Part shown: piece after piece, positions 48,081-60,458 of the stretch | Layout: every line of letters starts with the position of its first letter | How positions within the stretch are numbered: the first letter of the stretch is position 1 | NCBI GenBank assembly: GCA_973895155.1 | Contig: OZ316896.1 | Coordinates: 6,076,001 to 6,140,000 of the forward strand | Reading direction: 5' to 3' | DNA from: Marsupella aquatica | Taxonomy: Eukaryota > Marchantiophyta | Length of the DNA stretch: 64,000 bases | Position numbers and translations under genes: made by a program | The notes under the pieces: generated by a model | What the model saw: only the letters and a program-made list of their open reading frames with translations | Database searches by the model: none | What the model was told of the DNA's origin: nothing

Positions 48081-48433
48081 GGCACGTCAACATGACAATC
48101 TCATCGCATAAACCCCAATCGCCGAGAGGCGAATCTATTATTGACCTCACCCTAAAACCTTCTTCTGTGGTTTCTGGTCATAAAGAGTTTTCGAGGGGGT
48201 TCACCACTGTGACTGCGAGGAAAGAAGGAGAATCAGATTGAGAGCAAGTACCCAGCCTTTGAAATGAAATTGGAAATGAAATTGAAAGAATTTTTGTTCC
48301 TCCACCTCAACTATAGCCCCTAAATGCAAACGAGTTATTGTATATGCCAGTAAACAGGGATGTTGATAATGAGGAGAGTGTTGTTAGCCAGTTCTTTTGA
48401 TTTTTGTTGCCTTTTATAATTTTAGTGTTTTCT
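48081..48433. other. Gene-free stretch
   Basis: No repeat, gene or regulatory signal is recognised. Confidence 0.3.
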
Positions 48434-48791
48434 TAAGACCCCAAATGGCTAGCGAGTTGGCTAGCCAAAAGAGGAGTCCCCAAAATGGATGTTACCAACC
48501 AGGTTCTTCAGCCAGGCACTTGGATACAGAAAAATAGTGGTCATGTGAGTAAAATTTGAGCAAATATTTTACTATTTGCTTTTATGCTATTATGACCCAA
48601 GGGAAACCACCTTAAGACCCCAAATGGCTGGCTAGTTCACTAGCCAAAAGAGGAGTCCCCAAATGGATGTTACCAACCAGGTTCTTGTCAGCCAGGCACT
48701 TGGTACAGAAAAATAGGGGTCATGTGAGTAAAATTGGAGTAAATATTTTACTATTTGCTCTTACGCTATTAAGACCCAAGGGAAACCACCT
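48434..48791. repeat. Tandem duplication, 178-bp unit
   Basis: TTAAGACCCCAAATGGCT begins both copies (48434 and 48612). AAAAGAGGAGTCCCCAAA, GGATGTTACCAACCAGGTTC and AAGGGAAACCACC occur in each, with a few substitutions and indels. Confidence 0.9.
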
Positions 48792-49394
48792 GATTCTCAA
48801 AATTAATCCGTGGACCCCCATGTTCATCCAAAGAATGTGTGTTTGATGAAGTGAAATCAATTTTCAACAAGGCGGTAATCGACGGTTTGGAGTCTCCCGA
48901 TGGTCTTGGTGTGTGCTCGTACAAAAGAAAACACTCAAAAGATAGAGGAGATTTATCAACGGAAGGTTGAATATGGAGGAATTGAGTTTTTTGACGGTTT
49001 TTGCTTACACATTGGAGAAATTGTGTTTCTATCATTCATGATTGATTGTTTGTGAGTTACATTGAGCATTACTGCCACAAGACAGACTAGAGGACAACAC
49101 TTAGCTATTGGCAAAAGAGCGCTTGTCGATTTGGTGGGAAGAACACACAAAACAAACGAGTCATCGCTTCACATGAAGAATTTGTAGTTTTTTTATTTAA
49201 GAAAGCTATGGTGTGAAAGGGAGACCCACGATTGTTTCTTTGACATAGAGGCTGCATTTGGCGTCAACCTATGTTCAGAGTGAGCTTCAGTTGAAGACTA
49301 GAGGAATGCAAACAATTCAAGCCGGGAAGCAAGCATTGTGGACAAGGGATGGTGACGTAATCAAAGAAATCAATTTTCAACGGCTAAGTTTGTG

Positions 49395-50300
49395 ATGGTG
49401 ATGAGATTGTGATATCTCTTAATCGAGAAAGGGTTTCCAATGAGCCTGAGATTGACAAATTTGGTCAAGTTTCAAATGAATTTTTTAATTTCTTTGCCTT
49501 TCCAATGAGTGTGAGTATAAGAAATATTGATCATGAGTCCATGAATTCTTTTAGCTTTCCAACATTGAGTCCGACATTGACAAATTTTACGTCAGATTTT
49601 GTCACGATACTAAAGAGATCATGAGGTTTTCAATCTCTCTAGCTTTCTAATGTGTGACATTGAGATATTCGTCAAGAATTAGAGAGATCATGAGTATCTG
49701 AATTTCTCTAGCTTTCCAATGAACCTAACATTGATAGATTTTGTCAAGTACTAAGGAGATGATGAGTTTTTAATTTTACTTTAGCTTTCCAATGAGTGTG
49801 ACATTGAGAGATTTGATCAAGACAAGACTAAAGAGGTCACGAGTTTCTAAATCTTGATCTTGAGTTTTCCAATGAATCAAACATTGACAGATTTTATCAA
49901 GTACTAAGGAGATTGATTATTCAGTTTTACAATGTGAAGCCAAAGGGGTTTTAACTATGTACATTTCTATTGGTTGGTTTTTTCAAGCTTGCAAATAATT
50001 AAAAAATACAAGCATTTTGATATAAAACATTGATATATCTTTAACAAACATCAAAAGGTAATTTTATTTTACTAAATGACATATCTCCCTTTGTATTTTG
50101 GTTTTTTTTACGTTCAATATTTACGGCATGGCGCTCCCAAAATTACGTTGCTTTTGCCACAAACAGGACTGTGCACATTTGTTATTGTTAAAAGTAAGAT
50201 CATTCCTGTTTGTGGCTGGTTGTGGTGATGTGGCGCAACCTCATGGCAGGGAATTTGCAAGAGACCTCTCATGGGGTCCGTAATGAGATTGAGGGTCTCT
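49395..50300 (+). repeat. Dispersed repeat copy B, with degenerate internal repeats of about 70 bp
   Basis: At about 49410-49920 six or seven units repeat the scheme GAGATCATGAGTTT, CTCTAGCTTTCCAATGA, CATTGACAGATTTT and GTCAAGTACTAA with many changes. After them come ATTTACGGCATGGCG, TTTTGCCACAAAC and GGGGTCCGTAA. The same order is found on the minus strand of 5500-6720, so the two are copies of one family in opposite orientation. Confidence 0.6.
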
Positions 50301-50488
50301 CCAAAAGAATATGGGCAAGTGATTGAACCAACAGGGAAACCCCCTGTTTCCTGGGTATTTATTCATTTAGTGATCTATTCATTTATTCTCGACCACAGTT
50401 CTTAACTTCTCGTCATCCTATTGTATGGAAACGAAAAGCATTTGACAGTCCATTGAATGCAGTGCCTTTCTTGTGGCTTCGTTTTTCA

Positions 50489-50670
50489 AATTCCCTTGAG
50501 CTTCTCCATGATTTCCCATCTGTGCATCGTTTACAGAATTATTGTATCCCACATTAAGTCTAACGACGACCTTCTTGAGTATACTTCAGATGGGAAATCT
50601 TGGGAGATGATGGAGAGGCTCAAGGGAATCTGAAGGATTTTATTTCATTCACTTAAGAAGGTCGTCGTTA
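50489..50670. repeat. Two interleaved inverted repeats (possible hairpin precursor)
   Basis: Arm A (about 50491-50527, with ATTCCCTTGAGCTTCTCCAT and TTTCCCATCT) pairs with A' (about 50588-50635) apart from a bulge of about 10 nt. A second pair, TAACGACGACCTTCTT at 50562-50577 and its exact complement at 50655-50670, interleaves with the first. I do not recognise a known microRNA in the arms. Confidence 0.6.
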
Positions 50671-51817
50671 AGACATAAATCAGGAACACCTGGGCAATAA
50701 GTCATGATCTTGTTCAAGATTGTAGCGACCTTGTGGGAACAGAATATGCACCAACCATCACATGGTAGAAAGGGACTCAGGAAGGTGATTGACTGAGGCC
50801 GGAACGAATGGACGGCAGAACGTTATCAAGGCCCTTGTTACGAAAGTGACCGGAGAAATTGAGGGCCAAACTCATCGCTGGTTGTAAGCGGGATCCTTCG
50901 CTTCCAGAACCTCCACCTTACCTTCACCGATGCAGAAACTCGAGGAGATTCATTTTTATCTCTCCACAATTCGGCTACACCTGATCCATTCGCCACTATC
51001 TAGTGTGACGAGCGCTTGCAAAACCCAGTAACTGAGTTTTTGTCTAACTCGACAAAGTCTCGGAACCGCACCGTTCGAGAATTGGGGAGAGTGTCGCATC
51101 CACCGTTGGTCCAAATCAGTTTTCCGAGGTTCGTGGTGCACCAGTCAGTAGCGGGCTTGGTGAGAAATCTTACACGAGATTTGTAAATCTCGACCCAAAG
51201 CACATCCAGGACTCGCCAAACTCTATCATAGTTTGTCAGCGGATTGGAACGAAATCGTGGGAGTTCGTTTGATTTAAGCCTCAGAAAATAATGAAATCGA
51301 TTACTTCAAAAACACGTTTCATTATCCACCTTACTGAAGTTACTATTGTACAGGAAGTTGGCATTTTGCAATAACACTGAATGCAAGAGTGGCTAGTTTC
51401 CACTCCAATATGTGGAAAGAGCCAATCAATTGTACCACCACCGTTCTCGGTACAGACCGGGGTAACTATCCTACATTTGCTTGCTGCTGACAAATTCTCC
51501 ACAACTGCTTGACTTGGTTATTCTGAGAGGTTCAGAATAGTTGTACGTCCGCATGAGAATTAACGCTGAGGCAGACCACGAATCAAAGCTCAAAGCTGTG
51601 GTACTTCCTAGAGCAAGATCAACGGAGATCTAGCCCCCCTTCTCTTTGAACAGATGTATTACCTTACACATTGCACGAGGCTATCTAAAAGTCGAAGACT
51701 TTATAAATGATTAATAACATTCTAAAAAGTTAATGTTACAGAAGGACCCGAGATATAGACGAGCAGTATATTTTGGGTTGCCTGTGGTCATCAAATTCAT
51801 CCGGATTCCTTAAGACT
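50671..51817. other. Gene-free stretch next to the 3' end of zeaxanthin epoxidase
   Basis: The part nearest 51817 is presumably the 3' untranslated region of the epoxidase gene. No other gene is recognised. Confidence 0.4.
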
Positions 51818-54800
51818 TCATACGGTGAGTGCAGGTGTAGAATCTCTTGCTGCTGACTGCTGCGGCTTCATGAGTTTCACCCTGAAGGCACCCTGTTACA
51901 CATGTAGAAAAAGCCTGTCAATGTAATTCATCTCTCTTGCAAGGAGAGCCCCGCAAATACAGCATGAAACGTCAACCTCCTTGCTGGCCCCATCATCGGA
52001 CAAACACTCCCACATAAGTTACTTGATGAAGAACGCTTTAGAATCATTCTTCCAGATAAATTTCTAAAAATGCGCATCATTAGAGAAAGTTGTCAACCAG
52101 GGCTGGAAATGTTTCCTGCACAAACCTGCTTATCCAACCCAAACTCGATTTTATCACCTTGGCGCATACGCACGGGAATTGAAGGTGGTAACTTATACCG
52201 ACCGCCGCCAATACTGTACGCAGAATGACAAAATGAAACGTCACAGAACTTAACCAGGGTATTCCCGACCTTCCTTTTGAAAACAAAAAGTCTCACAACT
52301 CTATAGACGATTAGAACTAGCCCTCACATTAGCACCCACGAAAGCCAAGCTTGCTGTACCTGATAAGGAAAAAGCTAACCATCGAAACGAAAAAAACAAT
52401 TCGAAGTACCAGCTTGTGATTAAGAAAGCCGAACAGCCTGACCGAGGAACGACAACCTTACTTTGTTACCCAAGTTCCTGATTTGCTGTGAAGATCGGTG
52501 AGAAAGAAGGCCCCATCTTCGGAGTGTACACGAGCATGACGAGCAGCCACCTGCGAAAAGATTCAAAGCTTACCCATGTTTACAACTATAGCAGCAAAAT
52601 GTCTTCCTTGCCAAGTTGCCAGTGCAGAGACTATACTGTCCTATATCAGAGAACAAGTGGAAAAAATGAGCTTCATCTTACCTGTGGGGCAGACATTACT
52701 GCAGAAACTGTGTCTGGGTCTTCACAAGGCACACTCCTGCATGTGGGCATTTGGTTCAATACACTTCGAGATAGCAACAAACTTGTTGACACATTGACCA
52801 ATATTTACCAATCGGTGCTTCATCGATATCCAAGTGGAAACAAGAAGAATTTACACAACAACAAAGTAAACTAGGAGGCATCTGTGAGCACGATTGTGTC
52901 ATTGATGTCGTACCCAATGATTGTAGGTCTCGAGTCATTCACGCCACCAATCCGAAGGATCGTCTTCCCACTAGTTGCCAAGTCATCCGCAAGCATTCGT
53001 TCCCCAACCGGTACCAGGTACCAGCTGCATGCACACCATTCAAGATTGTAAGATGCCAGCTGTTCACGAATCCTGCTCTGCCACCAGCACAAGCCTTTAA
53101 GTGTTTCATGTACATGTCTGTTTTCAACCGGGATTAAGAAGAGGATCCTTCTCTAGGAAACTTACTCCGCTATTGTGGCTCGTTCCAAAGCATCATTGTC
53201 CCAGAACCACCTCTTCATATTCTTATTGGCCTGCTCATCAAGACGGTTTATTAGAATTTACTTTCAACAAACTCAATCCAAAACCAAAGCCGCTTCCATG
53301 CTGACAAACGCAAATAAGTAAGATCCTGTAACACAGCGTGCAACCAAGTCTTGCGATCAAAACTGCAGCAACATGTTGAGGAAAGTTTGGCTGGACCTTG
53401 TCCTCAATCCTGCAAGATGGAACTCTTTCTTCGAGGGCACCCCTGTGCAACATAATGCATGTTAAGTCCTGGAATTGGGCCCCTCAAAACCATGGCACAA
53501 GATCGGCCAGACCATCATCTCTGCTGTAGGAGCAATTTACAAGAATAGTATACAGAAGATGTGTACTACAAATGTAAACTTGATCTACTTAACATTCCAC
53601 ATTGTCAACTTCTGAGACCTTCCTTTTAATCTAGGTGAACAGACCAATAATTTTAGGGAAACGGCGTACATGTTTCCTCCAAGAACCCAGCCGAGCATGA
53701 CTGGCATGCCCATAAGGACGAAAAATTGTCCCGCCACCCTCCCTGGGTGTGGAATTCTAAACTGCCGTATTACCTGCACAATGTCCGAGACAAACTTAAT
53801 GCTTTAACTGGGAACAAGAGCACTAATCCATCAAAGCGGGTCATAGCCGTAAGCGACGAGGGCGGTCTAGACAGTACCTCCAATGGACCAAGACCTTCAC
53901 CAAGGTACGCTTTGTACGTTGAGGCCATAATTGCAGCCATTCGAGCCATTCCGTGGATTGCTCCCACGCGTAATCTCCTTTTACCCTCGTATCTGCGCAC
54001 CGGGACAACAGTTCGTCGTAAAAATAAGGATTAACTTCTGCTGAAATAAAGAAGGCGGTATGGGCTGTACAGAAATAAAACTTAACGAAAGTCAAACATT
54101 TGCTGTGACTCAAAGAACTACTCTACAATACTTTCTGGAGCAAGAAGGCGGAATGGGCTATACAGATATAAAAAATCGATCTTTCAAACAATTTGCTGTG
54201 CGTTAAAGAACTCCTTCACAATCCTTCTATTGGAGTCTCCTCTTCTTCCTACGTTCCGGGGAGACTGCAGAATAGTACTTCATATCTCAGTCACTGAAGG
54301 GGTGCTCTGCAGTTTGGAAAAAAAATCTTTCTTCTTCCGTTCGAACACCTGGAGATTTAAGGAGACGAGGGCTATAACGAATTTTGTGCTTCATTCTGTG
54401 TTCGTATGCGAGGCATTCTGGACTTTCCAGATCCTGGGAACCAAATACATCGGTTCGTATTGAATATCAAATGGCTGGACCTAATGTGAAGCCTTAAAAG
54501 TCTCGTATAACGGCTGTATGTAAGATAACACACCCAGAAAAACCTAAATAAATTCACTATCCCATTTTTGCTAGAGATGCTGGGCAGACAGGTTTTACTC
54601 ACGCTTTTAAGACTTCTGCAAAGTCGACTGATTGATTTCGCTTAATCTTGTCCATTGCTTTCGCAAGGTCAAAAGCCAATTGATAGCTATCCTGGAACCA
54701 AGAAATGAACATCACGTAAGAGTGCTTAACAATAAGTAGGAGAGTAAGCCTTGGAATTTAGACATGCTCACAGCACTTTCATTAAATAAACTTCTGCGCA

Positions 54801-57800
54801 ACTTCAGGCAATACTTCGACGTTTCCATGCCCCAACTGACCACCTCCAGCAATAGAGAGAGTTTCGTCAACGTGTCAATAGAATCGTATACCTCTATTGC
54901 CATACAGCCACCTTGTCCCAAATTTGGTTGCATGGCATGAGCAGCGTCGCCAAGCAGAGTTACTCGGCCCTTACTCCATGTGAGGATTGGAATACGGTCA
55001 TAAATATCCCTTCTTAAAACGTTTTCTTCCGGAGTAGCAAGCAAGAGATCCACCACTCCGTCACACCACTCCCCAAAAATCTCCAACAGTCTCTCCTTTC
55101 TCCCTGCAGACACAGAAATTAATGGCACGTCCCAATTGATCCAACCGTTTCAATAAAAGCATATTCCAAAATGATTCAACACAGTTTATTCACATCCATA
55201 CAGGTCTGACGATTGATGTAGTACAAAACCCTAACCAGCAGATCTTTCTAGATGCCTCATTTCCGAGCTCAACTTAGAGAACCTTTCACTGACTAAAGCT
55301 TGGCAATTTTGTGTTAGTTCGCAAGGGCTGCGGGAGTTTAGTAAACTAATTCTTCTCAAGCTTTAATCTCAGTGACTGCGAAATTTCAAACTGATTTAGT
55401 AACTGGATTGACACGACATACCGCCAGGACGATCGACACCACCCGCAGGCTCGTTGTAAAATGCATACCACTGCATCTTGCCGTTACCAACATCTGAGGA
55501 TACGAAATACTGCTTGTTTCCTAGAAATACACGGTACCTGAAAGCCGCATCCAGGGGGACACATTAGCACGATACGACATAATTACATCAATATACCAAA
55601 AGAATCTTCCCATGACATGATAGCTTTTATCGCTAAATGTTGAAAATTACGTAATAACGGTACCAGAGGATGTATACTTAGGCTCACTTTACATAACATC
55701 TGCCCCATCTATGAGGTCTATCTCCCAACCCTAGAAACCTTCCTATTGGGAATCCAAAACAAGCGAATCAAATGAGCTTCAAGCCCATCGAACATACCAC
55801 CTCTGGAGGTGGTATTTCTGTTGGTTCCAAGCCGATTCAACCTCTTTCATTTTTTACCGAAACAAAACCAGGCACTAAGCTATACGGAATCTTCGAAAGC
55901 TGAGGGTTGGGCAATAACGAATTAACATGGGGCTACTCAAAGTAAAGTGAAGTTCTCCCACGTTTGCCTTTCAAATTTCTAAACAGAACCTAACAGAATG
56001 TTTTGGGGATGAGAGATTTATGTAAAGTGGGCTTACCCAACAGTTTCTATATCAGCAGGCACAAAGTCCGCAATCCCTGTATAGCAAGTATAGTCCGAAT
56101 AAGTTGCCTCCGACGGCCCAAGGAGCTTGTTCCGAACCTGAAGAAGGCAGCACAGACAGAAGTCAAATAGAAGGAATCCTAAATATTCTTTGCTTTGCGA
56201 AAAGTGATCAAGTTGGCACGCATATTTTGTACTAGTTTGCATTCAAAAGAAATTCTGATATGCACTGTTGGGAAGAACTTCTCCTTCTTGTTTTCATTTC
56301 TTGACTATCTCACTCTTATCAGCTGCTTTCTGGTTGCTCGTGATAGCACACTTGAAAAAATTTCAAGGTGAAGATTAGCAATGGTACAGCCGTGGAGACT
56401 GCTCACATTCAACACAAACAGACAAAGCCCTGCACTAATGCTTCTGAACGCATCTCTAAAGATGCAATAAGTTGACTTCTTGCAGTGCATTTCGAAACTG
56501 CATTTGGAAAGTAGCCGCATAAAGGAAAGTGAAGAGGTTTTCCAAATTCTTTATCAAGCAGTCCTTTTCTACTGTTGAATCATGAGTCAGACCATTCCTT
56601 ACCTTCGACCGAATGCCGTCTGCACCAACGAGGATGTCTCCCTCAATCCGCCGCCCATCTTCCAAGATAACCGTCACCTGCCATGGTTTCCAACGTAGGC
56701 CTTTCAAACGCAAATTCCCAAATTACTAGAATTCTGTTGATGAACAAAAACGTTTCACTCAATAAACATCTAAGCAAGAAAGAACGAACCATGCTTAACC
56801 TAACCTCCGTTTTGTGACGAAAAGTACGTGATACAGCTGGAGTTTTTCGCACGAATTAGAAAAAAAAACTTCGCATTGGACAACGTTTCTGATAACGGCA
56901 GGTCCTTCCGCGATAACACAAAATGAAGTTATCTCTACCTCCAGTATCAGCTGTCTACGTATGGAAAGAAGGAAAGGTGCAGTTAAAGACTCCCGGCTCA
57001 AAGTTGCATCAATTGATGAAAAATCTTTAAAAGAGGGACTATACCTTAGACCCATCGTCCTCGTAATCTACAACATTGGCGCTATTCTGAATGATTTCTG
57101 GACCAACAGCCTGAGCCAGCAACGATTGTAAAGTCATTCTGCTGATCACCCTTGTAATTGGGAGGCCACGTTCCACAGCCGGAGTAAACGTGTCAAACTT
57201 ACAGTACCTGCAATTATAAGAACCAGGATTCAGTTGGGAAACTGTATCTACTAAGTTATTGCAAGTGCACGGCAATGCATGCTGTGCACTTGAAATATAC
57301 ACACAGAAATATGCACACAGCTAGCTCATGGAGCAAATATGGTACATGAACTTTGTGTATGGCTTTTTCATCTTCCCTGGAGGCGGGTGCGACCGCCAGT
57401 GAGGGTAAGACCCACCACACCAAAAGACGCAGACACTTCTCTCTCGCCTTCTCTCACACACACATACGTGAGCCACGTATTCTCATCTTATGAACAATTG
57501 GAGAACCAATTAATTCTCTAAGTCAAAGTTTTCTCCGCTAAGTAACTTCTCTACACTTTTTCAGAAATGAAATTTACCAGCTGCCGGTGAGACCGTCGAC
57601 CAAGCCATTGATGCGATCTCCTGTGACGCATCCAGTATCCAAAATCTTCTCGGCCACTCCACCATCTATGGCTTCCAAGGCTGCCAATGCGTTGCTCTGA
57701 ATTTGAATCGGGCCCCTATACTGACCTTCTCCTCTAACTGCGCTCAAATCGCGCTCAAACACTTTCACATCTAGCCCCTGCTTCTTTGCCGCTAGTGCGA

Positions 57801-58239
57801 GAACGAGCCCTCCAATACCACCTCCTGCGATGAGCAGTCTTATAGTAGGATCTCCGGGCACATTCGACGTGCTTTCACTCATCTCAGAGAGCTTGAATGA
57901 GTTCTCTAAACCACTTTGAATATCTGATTCATCTAGTCCGCTAATCCCTACAGAACCCTCAGGAGTAGCCACCTTCGCCCTCGGAGCAATAATACTCAAT
58001 CCCCCTCGTCTCTCATTGCTTCTACGCCTATGATTTAAAGACTCTGCAGGGGCTCTCCTCCTCAGAGTAATGGAACCTGCTGCTAATTTGAAACTTTTAC
58101 TCTCCACGGCAGCAGCGAAACCGGTTGATGTCAGCATCGTCGTCGAATTGTGAAAACACTCTGGATCGTTAAAATTATGGATGCTGCTAGAGGGGAAGGC
58201 AGAAACCAGCGAAGACGACGCCCCCTTCATCGTTGCCAT
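51818..58239 (-). CDS. ZEP: Zeaxanthin epoxidase, chloroplastic
   Basis: Fifteen exons on the minus strand: 58239-57578, 57207-57045, 56677-56603, 56137-56037, 55537-55422, 55103-54892, 54691-54603, 53992-53878, 53773-53670, 53442-53397, 53230-53166, 53024-52874, 52550-52462, 52213-52126 and 51892-51818, about 716 residues. The enzyme is an FAD monooxygenase that converts zeaxanthin to violaxanthin via antheraxanthin in plastids, for the xanthophyll cycle and abscisic acid synthesis. Residues 1 to about 90 are Ser/Arg-rich, like a transit peptide. The FAD motif LLIAGGGIGGLVLALAAKK (from about residue 135), LVGADGIRSK and GDAAHAMQPNLGQGG (about 423-437) define the monooxygenase. RMAAIMASTYKAYLG and FRIPHPGRVAGQFF follow. 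The C-terminal FHA domain reads WYLVPVGERM, RHARVHSEDGAFFLTDLHSK, GGGRYKLPPSIPVRMRQGDK and GAFRVKL. All junctions keep phase; only the donor after 52874 is not GT. Confidence 0.95.
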
Positions 58240-59494
58240 TGTTTATCCCGCGCACGCCTACCACTCCCAAGAAGATATGGTCGTCAGTCAGCTCCTTGAT
58301 GGAAATCAAAATCAAACAGGTAAATTAAGCGCGAGAAGCGGGAGAACACCCGCGTACCACAAAAATCACCTCTCTGTCGAAATCAAGCCGATACAGTCCA
58401 ATTCTTCGTTGATCCAGTAGCGATTCGATCCCAAATACGACTCTGGGAAAGTGCGATAAGACTCAGTCCGGTAGTCTAGTATGTTTAAAGAAGTTTGTAA
58501 ACCAATCTCGAGGATAAAGTGTTGGAAGGTTGGATAAAATTGGCAGCCGCAGACGATCACATTGACCTCTCCACTCCGCTCTCTGTGGAAGGAGAAACAA
58601 GAGCACCGGCGCTGCCAGAAAAGCAAGGGGGGACTTTGCGAATGGCTAAGTGTAATTTGCGAGTTGTCAAGCGGGAGTTTGCGAATGGTGTAGTGGAATT
58701 GGTGGTACTCCAATTGGAAGACAGGAAGATTGGGTGGCCACGGTTAGTGCATCTCTTCGCCACGCTAATTGGGCGTCATCCAGAAATGGAACTTTACACT
58801 CGACGGAGGAACCAGTCATATCCGACTAGCCAAAACATTGCACCTGCATATCAGCATATTATGGGCCTCAATTTGGCATCTTCGTTGTAATTACTCCCTA
58901 ATTAAATGGAGGCTCCCATTCTCGACTCCAACGGGATGAAAGGTCCTTCCCACCACTGTACGCTCAGCACGGTAAATAAGTCGAGGTCTCGCCATTGGCC
59001 GAGCTTCGACAGGCCACCAAGCCAATCAAAAGCACAAATTCCACTGATCTGGCACCCGACCAATCAGGGTGACCACTCAGAAGGCCCATAATTGCCATGG
59101 TGGAAATATTGAGCTATTTTCACCTGCAAGTTTCTCCACCTGTCACCATGTGGCTCTATAACTCGACGCCATGTGTATTCTAATATCTAGAAAGTTGCCC
59201 TGTTGGGGTTGGGGTTCCATGACGACCACGCATTTTCGGAGACGGCATCTACGAGTCAATCTCCCCCTTCGTGAGCGGATCAGGGCAATCGCCTTCTGGA
59301 AGGGCCCAAACAAGCTATCATTATGTAAGAAATAAAGCTCCTCCCTCAGGCAGGCGCCTGTGTCCTTCTCTGCATTTTTGTTCCGATACCCGAGAAAAAA
59401 CTACGGTAGGCGGTCTATTACCTGCTTTAGATCAAGCACATCTGGTTAACTATCAGGGGTGTCAAAGCAAGGCCATATGTGAGTTAGGGCCAAG
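58240..59494. promoter_or_regulatory. Upstream region of zeaxanthin epoxidase
   Basis: It holds the presumed promoter and 5' untranslated region on the minus strand. A plus-strand open frame of about 120 codons (58519-58890) starts with GTG, not ATG, and has no recognisable domain. I do not call it a gene. Confidence 0.4.
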
Positions 59495-60175
59495 GACATA
59501 ATATACTTTTACTGTCCCCCAAACTAGTCTAATGTCATAACCTGCCCCACAAACAAATTAAATTGCTAAGTTGCCCGTCATTCCGTAGATGGGTTAAGGC
59601 ATACCCAGTACATGGTCCCCGGTGCCACATGGCACGTTGCCACCGGTCTGGGCTAACCACTGGTTTGGCCCCGCCCCTCTCCCCCTTCCCCATCGAGGCG
59701 CTCCCGTCGCCAGCCCGAACAGGGTCATTTGCAGCCATGTAGGTCCTCCCACAAATGACAATTTTTGGTCAAACCTAACAAGGGCAAATGTGTAAACATT
59801 TGCATCGTCTTAATTTGCAGGAGAAAACGAGGGCTCTGGAGCATGGGCAGCGTTCTCACGAGTACAGGCGAGGGGCCAAAAATGGGTCATTTGCAGGAGG
59901 GTTTTTTTTGGGTTGGCGACAGGAGCGGGATGGCCCTGTTTGGGCCGGCGACAGGAGCGCCTCGACGGGGAAGGAGGAGAGGTGCGGGGCTGAACCAGTG
60001 GTTCAACTGGACCAGTGGCGACGGGCCATGTGGCACTGGGGACCATGTACTGGGTATGCCTTAACCCATCTACGGAATGGGGGGCAACTTGGCAATTTAA
60101 TTTGTTTGGGGGACAAGTTATGAAATTTGGCTAGTTTGGGGGACAGGATAGTAAAAAGCTGTATACTTTTATGAG
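59495..60175. mobile_element. Foldback element with inverted arms of about 230 bp
   Basis: The left arm (about 59505-59735) and right arm (about 59930-60165) are inverted copies. Shared blocks include CATCTACGGAATG / CATTCCGTAGATG, TGGGTATGCCTTAACCCATC, ACTGGGTATGCC, CCATGTACTGGG, AAATTAAATTGC / GCAATTTAATTT and GGGGGACAG at the outer end. The spacer of about 200 bp is unrelated. Plus- and minus-strand frames in the arms encode the same peptide (GPCTGYALTHLRN), a result of the palindrome. TATACTTTTA flanks both ends and may be the target-site duplication. No transposase is encoded, so it would be non-autonomous. Confidence 0.75.
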
Positions 60176-60458
60176 CCCCCATACCTGTGCATGGCACAAA
60201 AGATGTTGAGGTGAAAAAAAAGATGTCAAAGTGAGAAAAATATGTCGAGATGAAAAACAAATGATGAGAGAAAAAAATATTGAGGTCAAGAAAAGAAGTT
60301 GAGGCGAGAAAAAATATGCCAAGGAGAGAAAGGTGAGAAAATGATGTCAAGATGAGGAAAGATCTTGAGTAGAGAAAAGATATTCAGAGTGAGAAAAAAA
60401 GTTGCAGTGAGAGAAAAATCTCAATGTGAAAAAAGATGGTGAGATGAGAAAGAAAGAG
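60176..60458 (+). repeat. Purine-rich degenerate tandem repeat
   Basis: About 280 bp of GAGAAAAAA, AAGATGTCAA and GAGGTGAGAAA-type units with a period near 20 bp. Similar sequence resumes on the far side of the following LINE-like insertion (62083-62130, AGAAAAATATGTCAAGACAA), which shows that the insertion split one array. Confidence 0.65.

Noticed and set aside
58519-58890. Open frame of about 120 codons upstream of zeaxanthin epoxidase
   Set aside because: It begins with GTG, has no domain and lies in the expected promoter region of a gene on the other strand.
59535-60123. Two frames that encode the same peptide on opposite strands
   Set aside because: They follow from the palindromic arms of the foldback element.
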